NCBI GenBank assembly: GCA_029778935.1
Contig: JAKPBM010000454.1
Span: 1-5,858 of the forward strand
Source: Bacillota bacterium
GTDB taxonomy: Bacteria; Bacillota; Clostridia; Oscillospirales; QAMX01
Length of the DNA stretch: 5,858 bases
Direction: 5' to 3'
In this document: positions 1 to 4,689 of the stretch, one piece after another
Position numbering within the stretch: the stretch's first letter is position 1
How the letters are laid out: each line of letters begins with the position of its first letter
Program-made: the position numbers and the translations under genes
Notes under the pieces: generated by a model
Databases searched by the model: none
What the model was told of the DNA's origin: nothing
The model's input: the letters and a program-made list of their open reading frames with translations, nothing else

Positions 1-2
1 GC

Positions 3-131
3 TGCTACGGCAATTTTAACATACTCATAGAAAAAATCAAGAGGGATTCGGAGCAGTTTGATGGAAAACAGGCGGTTTTCCCGGATAGAAATTGCAAAGT
101 TGGGAACGGATGGGTGTCAGATTATGACTGA
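3..131 (+). CDS. C-terminal end of an unrecognised protein (5' end outside window)
   Basis: Frame 3 is open from the left edge of the window and runs 42 codons to a TGA at 129-131. The visible tail is hydrophilic and charged (it contains IEKIKRDSEQFDGKQ and ends NGWVSDYD), with no membrane segment or motif that I recognise. The stop lies 9 bases before the next start codon, and that gene's ribosome binding site begins on the last base of this stop, so the two are very likely one transcriptional unit. The tail is noticeably richer in A+T than the following gene. The open frame and its tight junction with the next gene are seen directly. That it is a real gene is an inference, because only its end is visible. 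Confidence 0.6.
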   Translation, partial: CYGNFNILIEKIKRDSEQFDGKQAVFPDRNCKVGNGWVSDYD

Positions 132-140
132 GGGGGAAAT

Positions 141-713
141 ATGAGTCAGAGCTGGAGCAGTATCAGGAAAAAGCTGGAAGAGGAGTTCCTTTGCGAAGCC
201 CTGCGGGGCAGGGTGCAGTACTTTTTCACCATCTACCACGGCGCGCCGGATGAAGCGGGCCGGTTTGCCGTACGCGTGGACGGGGAGGAGGTCTGGCGGG
301 CGCATTCGTTTCACGAAGGGGAGTATGTCCGCATCGCACGGGAAATCAAGAAAACTCAGAATATTCCCCGCCGCCAATGGGATGGAAAGCATATGCTTTA
401 CGATGAGGAAAACCGGCGGGCGGAAGATGCCGCCGTTCAGGCGGCAAATGAAATGGGCATTGCTTCCGCATGGGATGTGCTGAGAGCGGTCGAGAAGTAC
501 CTGACTATGCATATCGGAGAGGCCCTGTCCTCGGAAAACCCGATGATCCGCATGCTGGCGGTTTTAGACCGGCGCGCAAAGAAGCGTACGCTTCGGAAGG
601 TCCGGCAGCAGTTTGAGAACGGCCCGTTATGGCTTCTGAAGTTTTATATGCTGCGCATGCAGGCGGAAGAACAGTCCGCCAGGGAAAGCAATGCGGGACA
701 GGGCTGCCCATAG
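141..713 (+). CDS. Conserved protein of unknown function, 190 aa (possibly SF0329-like)
   Basis: ATG at 141 is preceded by a GAGGGGG ribosome binding site (130-136), and the frame ends with TAG at 711-713. The protein is soluble, with no signal peptide or membrane segment. It is rich in charged and aromatic residues. The N-terminal block (WSSIRKKLEEEFLCEALRGRVQYF, about residues 5-29) and the block MIRMLAVLDRRAKKRTLRK (about 135-153), followed by LLKFYMLRMQAE, recall from memory the small Bacillota family named SF0329, whose function is unknown. No catalytic motif is obvious. The last dozen residues look like a non-conserved tail. It follows an unrecognised gene at 9 bases and faces the tRNA-Ser gene, so the pair forms the end of a short operon. 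Confidence is high that it is a gene and moderate for the family name. Confidence 0.85.
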   Translation: MSQSWSSIRKKLEEEFLCEALRGRVQYFFTIYHGAPDEAGRFAVRVDGEEVWRAHSFHEGEYVRIAREIKKTQNIPRRQWDGKHMLYDEENRRAEDAAVQAANEMGIASAWDVLRAVEKYLTMHIGEALSSENPMIRMLAVLDRRAKKRTLRKVRQQFENGPLWLLKFYMLRMQAEEQSARESNAGQGCP

Positions 714-756
714 CACGGGATTCTCAAAGGTAAGCCCGCTACAGCGTTCTAAGGGC

Positions 757-780
757 AAAACAGCCGGCTTCCGGGTTTTC
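757..780 (+). terminator. Weak candidate terminator after the 190-aa gene
   Basis: The sequence AAAAC-AG-CCGG-CTT-CCGG-GTTTT (757-779) folds into a hairpin of two short stems (5 bp and 4 bp) with a TTTT run as its 3' arm. It lies 44 bases after the TAG stop, where the + strand operon should end before the convergent tRNA gene. The stem is short and interrupted by an AG bulge, so this is only a plausible terminator. Confidence 0.35.
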
Positions 781-826
781 CAAGAGGCGCGATGTAGAAT
801 GCACAGGCGGAATATGCGCCGGGCAG

Positions 827-860
827 AAAAAAAGGCACCGATTCAACATCGGTGCCTTTT
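827..860 (-). terminator. Rho-independent terminator of tRNA-Ser
   Basis: A perfect 12-bp inverted repeat (831-842 with 848-859; core GGCACCGAT/ATCGGTGCC) encloses a 5-base loop. On the minus strand it is followed by seven U residues (A-run at 827-833). It begins two bases after the encoded CCA end of the tRNA, so it is the terminator of that gene. On the + strand the hairpin is followed by only TTTT, so it may also act weakly on transcripts arriving from the left. Confidence 0.9.
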
Positions 861-861
861 C

Positions 862-953
862 TGGCGGAGAGAGAGGGATTCGAACCCTCGATCCGCTTTT
901 GACGGATACACGATTTCCAGTCGTGCGCCTTCGACCAACTCGGCCATCTCTCC
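862..953 (-). tRNA. tRNA-Ser (anticodon GGA)
   Basis: The minus strand folds into a full 92-nt class II cloverleaf. The acceptor stem is GGAGAGA/TCTCTCC (947-953 with 866-872), the discriminator base is G, and CCA is encoded (862-864). The anticodon stem CACGA/TCGTG holds the loop CTGGAAA with anticodon GGA at 916-918, which reads UCC and UCU serine codons. The long variable arm typical of serine tRNAs is present (ATCCG/CGGAT). The T arm is GAGGG-TTCGAAT-CCCTC. It has its own promoter and terminator and is apparently transcribed alone. All parts are seen directly. Confidence 0.98.
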
Positions 954-980
954 AAGGTGTTAAATTGCATCACATCGGTT

Positions 981-1009
981 AGTATACCAAAAAATCCGAC
1001 GCTTGTCAA
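981..1009 (-). promoter_or_regulatory. Strong sigma-70/sigma-A promoter of tRNA-Ser
   Basis: On the minus strand a perfect -35 TTGACA (1004-1009) and a -10 TATACT (981-986, one mismatch to consensus) are separated by exactly 17 bp. The region upstream of the -35 is A/T-rich (runs at 1010-1019 and 1031-1039). Transcription would begin near 974, about 20 bases before the mature tRNA 5' end at 953. This is the form expected for a stable-RNA promoter. Confidence 0.92.
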
Positions 1010-1020
1010 TCTTTTTCTTC

Positions 1021-1260
1021 TCCGGCGGACAAGAAAAAAGAGCGGGCGGCAACAGCGCATGGACTGTGAGCGGGGAGGGAGCCTGCGCTGCCTGTGGTTG
1101 TGCGGGAAACAGGCGGCAAATCAAGCGCTGTCAGCGAGAGTTCCGGCGGAAAGCGGATGCAAGACCTTCTTAAAAGGAGAAGTGCATATGATTTGGCAGT
1201 AGCCCGTAAACCTGCCGGCTCGCCCCGTCCTTCCGCATCCATTGCCCATACGGAAAATGC
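1021..1260. other. Intergenic stretch with no convincing gene
   Basis: Between the tRNA promoter and the terminator of the nucleotidyltransferase gene I see no ORF with both a credible start and protein-like composition. The only gene-like signal is on the + strand: AAGGAG at 1174-1179, followed by ATG at 1188 and a TAG after four codons (Met-Ile-Trp-Gln). That is too short to call as a gene. No large inverted repeat or promoter stands out. Confidence 0.5.
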
Positions 1261-1285
1261 AACACCCGGCCAACAGCCGGGTGTT
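1254..1285 (-). terminator. Terminator overlapping the stop codon of the nucleotidyltransferase gene
   Basis: A perfect 10-bp G+C-rich inverted repeat, AACACCCGGC (1261-1270) and GCCGGGTGTT (1276-1285), has a 5-base loop. It overlaps the TAA stop at 1284-1286. On the minus strand it is followed by GCATTTTCC, so the U-tract is short and displaced by three bases. Its position at the gene end makes a terminator likely, although the tail is imperfect. Read on the + strand it is followed by ATGTTTTC, which is equally imperfect. Confidence 0.7.
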
Positions 1286-2264
1286 ATGTTTTCACGCGCA
1301 AAGGGATAACGGGGTCGGCGGCGGAACGAATTTTGGCGGCGAAGGGCTCCCCTTTGGCGATGTCCTCGTCGGTGACAAAGTGCACGTCCAGCAGGCGGTC
1401 GGCGTCGTGCCCAGTCTGCAGAAAATTAATTTTGGCCAGCGCGCGGCTCCACCCGTCCAGCCACTGGCGCAGAGGCGCCAAATCGGTGTTGGATTCCACG
1501 TGGACGATCAGGTCGATGTCGCTGGCGGCGCCGGTTTCGCCGGTGGCCGTGCTGCCGAACAGGTAAATGCCTTTGACGCCGAAGTGTTCCATGTCCAAAG
1601 CGGCGGCAAGCTGGCCTGCCATGTAGTGGCGCCAGCGCCAGTGCTCCCGCTCGCCGTCCAGTTTCCAGCCGGCCGGAGCGGGGCTTTGCCCGGCGCCGGC
1701 CAGTTCCAAGGGGAAGAAGCCGGCGGCTTCCTTTTGGGCAAAGCCGGGCGGCGCGTCGGCTTTGCCGGCGGGGCCGCCCTTGTGCTGACCAGGCGGGCAG
1801 ACGCCCAGTTTTTCCGCAAGGCCCGGCAGCATGTCGGGGGCCACCTGCTGCATCAGGTTTACCAGCAGGCCGATATTCCGCTGCCGGCTTTGGGCGATTT
1901 GGGAAAGACGCCGGGCGACAAAGTCGATAAGCCGGCTTTCGTGGGGCAGCAGCGGACAGGGGCCGCTGAGCAGTTCCGTTTGGTAATACGCCGCCACTTC
2001 GCCCGCCGTTTCCTGCTCGGCCCGGATGGGCGCCCGGTACAGAAGGGAGGCGCAAGCAAACCCCGGGGTTTCGAAAACGCCGTTCCACAGGGTGATGCGC
2101 ACGCGGCAGGCTTCCGGACAGGAAAACCCCGACGGAAGGATTTCCGTCAGTCTGACCATTTTGTCCGGCAAGGCAAGGGCAGGGTTTTGCAGCACCCTGT
2201 CCACGGCGCAAAGGCACTCTTCCGGCATACGTTTAGCCGAAAAATTCCGGTTGTGCGGTTGCAT
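1284..2264 (-). CDS. Nucleotidyltransferase-domain protein with N-terminal sensor-like region
   Basis: The gene starts with ATG at 2264 behind a strong AAAGGAGG site (2270-2277, 5-base spacing), ends with TAA, and encodes 326 aa. Residues about 231-255 (KGIYLFGSTATGETGAASDI and on) contain the exact GSx10DxD signature of the polymerase-beta nucleotidyltransferase superfamily: G237, S238, D249 and D251. A likely third carboxylate is D293 in LLDVHFV. Residues about 50-125 (RVRITLWNGVFETPGF, then GEVAAYYQ, GPCPLLPHESRLIDFVARRL) match, from memory, the pattern of a sensor-like N-terminal region. That region is also found in some PEP-synthase/pyruvate-phosphate-dikinase-associated proteins and histidine kinases. 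The linker at about 155-200 is rich in Ala, Gly and Pro. Family members are thought to transfer a nucleotidyl group; the substrate here is unknown. No partner antitoxin gene is adjacent. The gene appears monocistronic, with an unusual structured leader. Confidence 0.9.
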   Translation of the reverse strand: MQPHNRNFSAKRMPEECLCAVDRVLQNPALALPDKMVRLTEILPSGFSCPEACRVRITLWNGVFETPGFACASLLYRAPIRAEQETAGEVAAYYQTELLSGPCPLLPHESRLIDFVARRLSQIAQSRQRNIGLLVNLMQQVAPDMLPGLAEKLGVCPPGQHKGGPAGKADAPPGFAQKEAAGFFPLELAGAGQSPAPAGWKLDGEREHWRWRHYMAGQLAAALDMEHFGVKGIYLFGSTATGETGAASDIDLIVHVESNTDLAPLRQWLDGWSRALAKINFLQTGHDADRLLDVHFVTDEDIAKGEPFAAKIRSAADPVIPLRVKT

Positions 2265-2280
2265 GGCGGCCTCCTTTCCA

Positions 2281-2434
2281 AAGCAAAATGGGGGATACGT
2301 TTAGTATCCCCCATTGGAACGGTTACCATATTCGGATTTTACGGATGCAATCGCCGTCTACAGCCTGGAAACTCCCGCGAAGGCGGCTTAGCCGCGGCGC
2401 GCCCGTGAGGAACTTGAGTGCGCGGGAGCCTTCC
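2281..2434 (-). ncRNA. Candidate structured leader RNA or small RNA of unknown class
   Basis: From the predicted start near 2434, the minus strand gives a leader of about 150 nt that encodes no visible protein. It contains an 8-bp stem, CTCCCGCG/CGCGGGAG (2421-2428 with 2372-2379), and within it a 5-bp hairpin, GCGGC-TAA-GCCGC (2383-2395). The 5' end TGGAA (2431-2435) can pair with either of two identical TTCCA copies. One (2366-2370) extends the 8-bp stem. The other (2315-2319) closes the whole domain next to the terminator. The leader ends in a terminator-like hairpin 10 bases before the ribosome binding site of the nucleotidyltransferase gene. I searched by eye for the conserved cores of TPP, FMN, SAM, cobalamin, ydaO, c-di-GMP, T-box and other common elements and found none. 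It could be an attenuator/riboswitch or a free-standing RNA. Confidence 0.5.
2284..2314 (-). terminator. Leader terminator or attenuator before the nucleotidyltransferase gene
   Basis: A perfect 11-bp inverted repeat, ATGGGGGATAC (2288-2298) and GTATCCCCCAT (2304-2314), has a 5-base loop. On the minus strand it is followed by TTTGCTTT, which is a moderate U-tract. It sits between the leader promoter and the ribosome binding site at 2270-2277, so it would stop most transcripts before the gene unless read-through is allowed. It is close enough to influence translation as well. The repeat is seen directly; the regulatory role is inferred. Confidence 0.75.
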
Positions 2435-2440
2435 ATTTAA

Positions 2441-2468
2441 AGTATACATAACTTCGGCAAAAATGCAA
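2441..2468 (-). promoter_or_regulatory. Predicted promoter of the leader and nucleotidyltransferase gene
   Basis: On the minus strand a -10 box TATACT (2441-2446) lies 16 bp from TTGCAT (2463-2468), which keeps only the TTG of the -35 consensus. Transcription is expected to begin at about 2434 (G). The surroundings are A/T-rich against a G+C-rich background. The -10 is good and the -35 is weak. No other promoter candidate was found for the downstream gene. Confidence 0.6.
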
Positions 2469-3043
2469 CCGGATAATTGAGATTTTAAGAAAGATTTCGA
2501 AAGCAAAGCGACGGGAAAACTGCAAAACCGCCCGGAATAAGACGCTTTGGCGGCAGAATCAGGCGGCGGTCGGCGGCCGGATGTGCCGGCCGGGGGGAAA
2601 AAGGGCGGCGGCGAAGAAAGCGGAAGGCGCGGCAGGCGCTAAGCGTTGGCAGAAGCGAAACAACCACCCCAGTCACGTGCCGGATGCCTTGTGACAGCCG
2701 CTGGCGGGCTTTCGGCACGGAAATAGGCTCCTTAAGCTTTCCATTCAAGGAAAGCAAAGGTGCTTCGACGGGGGCGGAATGCGCGTTCCGGAGAGCACGC
2801 GGGAACCGCGCTGGCAGGCGGGGAGTCCTCGCGTACGGGAAAAGCTCCGGCACAATGTGAGGGAAGCTTGAACGGATGTATGCGCAGGCAGGAAGCCGAT
2901 AGTCCTTTCCAGGATTTTGGTCAATATCGATGCCGGAACAGGTTCATCGTGTCCTGCGGGAAGGGCGGGAGCTTTGAATGCCCCTTTATGGCGGAGTTGC
3001 GACGGGTACGGGACGCCTCAGCGCGTTATATGGAAAACGCACG
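2469..3043. other. Long gene-poor intergenic stretch with inverted repeats
   Basis: I see no recognisable gene on either strand in this stretch of almost 600 bases. Its ORFs are rich in Arg, Pro, Ser and Ala, with no domain pattern and no agreement between strands. Visible structure includes GCTTTCC-ATTCAA-GGAAAGC (2736-2755), GTGCCG/CGGCAC (2677-2682 with 2713-2718), and GTCAC/GTGAC (2672-2676 with 2691-2695). It could be a decayed gene, an interspersed repeat or a long untranslated region. The sequence of this window alone cannot decide. Confidence 0.5.
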
Positions 3044-3100
3044 AAAAAGGCAAACCTTCCCGCACAAACCCTGTTGCCGATTAGCCGGATATCGTTTGCC
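3044..3100 (-). terminator. Candidate terminator after the DUF1801-like gene
   Basis: GGCAAAC (3049-3055) and GTTTGCC (3094-3100) form a 7-bp stem. Read on the minus strand, it is followed directly by five U residues (A-run 3044-3048). The 38-base loop is long but can hold an inner CCG/CGG pairing. It lies about 43 bases after the TGA of the preceding gene, where the three-gene run should end. The large loop keeps confidence moderate. Confidence 0.4.
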
Positions 3101-3146
3101 CGCCCTCATTCGTATACGCCAGCCCGGCAGCCAGCACCGCCGTCAT
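3081..3146 (-). CDS. Doubtful 21-codon ORF overlapping the DUF1801-like stop
   Basis: An ATG at 3144-3146 overlaps the TGA of the DUF1801-like gene in an ATGA arrangement typical of translational coupling, and the frame ends with TAA at 3081-3083. The peptide begins MTAVLAAGLAYTNEGG and ends ISG. Its only upstream site is a weak AAGACGG. It could be a coupled micro-ORF, the stub of a decayed gene, or chance. Its 3' end overlaps the candidate terminator stem. Confidence 0.2.
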   Translation of the reverse strand: MTAVLAAGLAYTNEGGQTISG

Positions 3147-3799
3147 TCCGTCTTAGCGCGGTAGGGCATGCCCATGTAGGCGTCGCCGGCTTCCAGTTCG
3201 GCAAGCATCTGGGCCAGGCGCTTTTGGCGGGTTTCCTCCCGTTTGGCCTGGGTAATCCAGCGGAGGTAGTCGTTTTGCTGGTAGGGGGGCCGGACGTTGT
3301 AGCGCTCCCAAAGGTTTGCTTTGGTCAGAGCGTCGGCCACAAAGTCCGGCATGGGGCAGCGCTCTCTCGGCGCAGGCTTTTGGAATATGCTTTCGCCCTT
3401 TGCCGCCTGTTCCAGCCGGAAGCGGACGATGTCGGCAATAAGCTCGTGGTCGATGGGCTTATCGAACGGGAACTGGATGCAGCCTTTGCTCGTTTTGTAC
3501 CCTTTTAGCCGGTGGGCAAAAGCAGCGACGGCCTCGCTGCCCGGGTACAGGCTGATGTGCCTTTGAAATGCGGCGAAGTGGATTAAGTTTTCGCCCTGCC
3601 AGAAAGTGGGCATTTGCCAGGAGATTCGTTCCGTTGCGTCCGGCGCGGCCGCCCGGATGGTCTGCCGCACAGACTGCAGCAGCGGGCGCACTTCTTCCGG
3701 CTGCTCGGCGATGTATTCGTCGATGGTGTCGATGGGGCGGCAGAAGTGGCTCTGGTTTTCGTTTAGAAACCGGCGATGGCAGTTGGGGCATTGCCACAT
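3143..3799 (-). CDS. Zinc-ribbon / DUF1801 / YdeI-like fusion protein, 218 aa
   Basis: I chose the ATG at 3799 because an AAAGGAGGGG site (3805-3814) lies just before it. A longer frame starting with GTG at 3817 would put that site inside the coding region. Three parts are visible. Residues 4-20 form a small putative zinc ribbon (C4, C7, H18, C20). Residues about 23-130 resemble DUF1801 (TIDEYIAEQPEEVRPLL, RISWQMPTF, IHFAAFQRHISLYPG, YKTSKGCIQFPFDKPI), the YdhG/Fra-type fold linked in Bacillus to iron-chaperone activity. Residues about 149-212 resemble the YdeI/OmpD-associated family (NVRPPYQQNDYLRWITQAKREETRQKRLAQM). The protein should be cytosolic; no enzyme activity can be assigned. It lies 59 bases after the methyltransferase gene and is probably co-transcribed with it. 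The domain assignments are from recalled family patterns. Confidence 0.9.
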   Translation of the reverse strand: MWQCPNCHRRFLNENQSHFCRPIDTIDEYIAEQPEEVRPLLQSVRQTIRAAAPDATERISWQMPTFWQGENLIHFAAFQRHISLYPGSEAVAAFAHRLKGYKTSKGCIQFPFDKPIDHELIADIVRFRLEQAAKGESIFQKPAPRERCPMPDFVADALTKANLWERYNVRPPYQQNDYLRWITQAKREETRQKRLAQMLAELEAGDAYMGMPYRAKTE

Positions 3800-3858
3800 G
3801 GGAACCCCTCCTTTCACTGTTTGCGATGGGTTGGTGTGCCCTGCATTTGGGGGCAGGC

Positions 3859-4596
3859 TCAGGCGCTGGCTACGACGATTAAGCGGCGGCTGGTCTGGTC
3901 ATAGGGGCTTCTGCCGTAATCGCCGTAGAACCGGATGTCCGTAAACCCCGCCAAAGAGAGCAGCCGACGGTAGTCTTTGTCCAGCAGGATCCGGTAGGTA
4001 ATGTCGTACTGGTTGCTTTCCAGGCGCTTTGCGCTGTGGAACAGATCTAATACATGGATGGTTTGGAAGTACCCGTCGTGCTCCTTTATGAAAACCCGCG
4101 AAAAGTCCGGCCGGTTGACGACCACCTCGATGGACGGCAGCGTCAGCGTGTAATGGGTGGTGCCCTGGGTCAGGACGAGCAGGCCGCTTTTATTGAGCCG
4201 GTTTTTCATAGAGGACAGGGCGGCAAGCAGGTCCTCGTCGCTGTGCAGATGGGGCAGGGAGTTTGTCAGGCAGACGACGGCGTCGAAGCGGATGTCGAAG
4301 GCCTGCTCCAAATACCGAAAGTCGCACCGGCGCAAAGGGACGTCGCAGCCGCGCGCCCGAAGGTTTCTCCGGGCCACTTCCAGCATGGATGGCGAATAAT
4401 CCGACCCCCAGACGGCAAACCCGCATTGGGCAAGCATGTAAAGATGCTGGCCCGTGCCGCAGGCGCAATCTAAAACGGTTTTGACGCCGTGTTCGGAAAA
4501 AAGCGTTTGGAAAAACGTCTTTTCGTCGCCCAGATACGATTCTATCGGCCCGAACTCGTCGTAGTCGTAGGCGAATTTTTCGTATAGGTCTTGCAC
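3859..4596 (-). CDS. Class I SAM-dependent methyltransferase, 245 aa
   Basis: Translation starts with GTG at 4596, with a GGGAGGG site at 4604-4610, and ends with TGA. The protein has the Rossmann-type SAM-binding core. Motif I is VLDCACGTGQ (residues 41-50). The acidic residue that would bind the SAM ribose is D66 in GSDYS. An adenine-contact motif CDF lies at 91-93, followed by DAVVCLTNSLPHL (105-117). The C-terminal third (YDITYRILLDKDYRRLLSLAGF, then YGDYGRSPYDQTSRRLIVVA) is typical of the small-molecule methyltransferases in this superfamily. The methyl acceptor cannot be read from sequence. The enzyme is cytosolic, with no signal peptide. It lies between the flavoenzyme and the DUF1801-like gene on the same strand. 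No own promoter is evident, so it may depend on read-through past the upstream hairpin. Confidence 0.92.
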   Translation of the reverse strand: MQDLYEKFAYDYDEFGPIESYLGDEKTFFQTLFSEHGVKTVLDCACGTGQHLYMLAQCGFAVWGSDYSPSMLEVARRNLRARGCDVPLRRCDFRYLEQAFDIRFDAVVCLTNSLPHLHSDEDLLAALSSMKNRLNKSGLLVLTQGTTHYTLTLPSIEVVVNRPDFSRVFIKEHDGYFQTIHVLDLFHSAKRLESNQYDITYRILLDKDYRRLLSLAGFTDIRFYGDYGRSPYDQTSRRLIVVASA

Positions 4597-4626
4597 GAGT
4601 TTGCCCTCCCAGCGGTTTTATATGAA

Positions 4627-4660
4627 TTGCTGCCGTTTGCAAAGGCGCAAACGGCAGCAA
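4627..4660 (-). terminator. Intercistronic 14-bp hairpin after the flavoenzyme gene
   Basis: A perfect 14-bp inverted repeat (4627-4640 with 4647-4660; core GCTGCCGTTTGC/GCAAACGGCAGC) has a 6-base loop. It lies about 30 bases after the flavoenzyme stop and about 17 bases before the methyltransferase ribosome binding site. On the minus strand it is followed by TTCATATAAAA, which lacks a continuous U-tract, so termination may be partial. It could equally protect the upstream mRNA 3' end. Confidence 0.6.
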
Positions 4661-4689
4661 GGGGTTGGGTTCAGATGGTTACAACTGCT

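Noticed and set aside
749..1060. Minus-strand ORF containing a PSWSKAHDWKSC-like stretch
   Set aside because: It is the translated shadow of the tRNA-Ser gene, a well-known false ORF pattern. The + strand counterpart at 691-963 (RERDSNPRSAFDG) is the same artefact.
2288..2314. T-box leader, suggested by a TGGTAACCG stretch at 2320-2328 on the minus strand near a terminator
   Set aside because: The true T-box core (GGTGG-ACCGCG) is not matched, there is no stem I with an AGUA loop, and the terminator stem does not share bases with this stretch. The downstream gene is also not an amino-acid-related gene.
1242..2408. + strand ORF of 388 codons antisense to the nucleotidyltransferase gene
   Set aside because: It is a long open antisense frame caused by high G+C at third positions of the real gene. 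It lacks a ribosome binding site and any domain, while the minus strand has a perfect catalytic motif.
2281..2434. 6S RNA as the identity of the leader RNA
   Set aside because: The size would fit, but the strongest stem encloses only the 5' half rather than forming one long rod with a central bubble. I could not confirm conserved 6S sequence by eye. Left as an open alternative.
2485..2853. Minus-strand ORF of 122 codons with an internal AAGGAG-GTG start
   Set aside because: Composition is dominated by Arg, Pro, Leu and Ser, with no domain pattern. The ribosome-site-like AAGGAG sits 9 bases before a GTG in a hairpin-rich stretch. It is more likely chance or a remnant.
2760..3164. + strand ORF of 134 codons
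   Set aside because: It has no ribosome binding site, has Arg/Gly-rich composition, and runs antisense into the 3' end of the well-supported DUF1801-like gene.
3800..3817. GTG at 3817 as start of the DUF1801-like gene
   Set aside because: The AAAGGAGGGG ribosome site would fall inside the coding sequence. The ATG at 3799 has this site at correct spacing and gives the expected MWQCPNC N-terminus.
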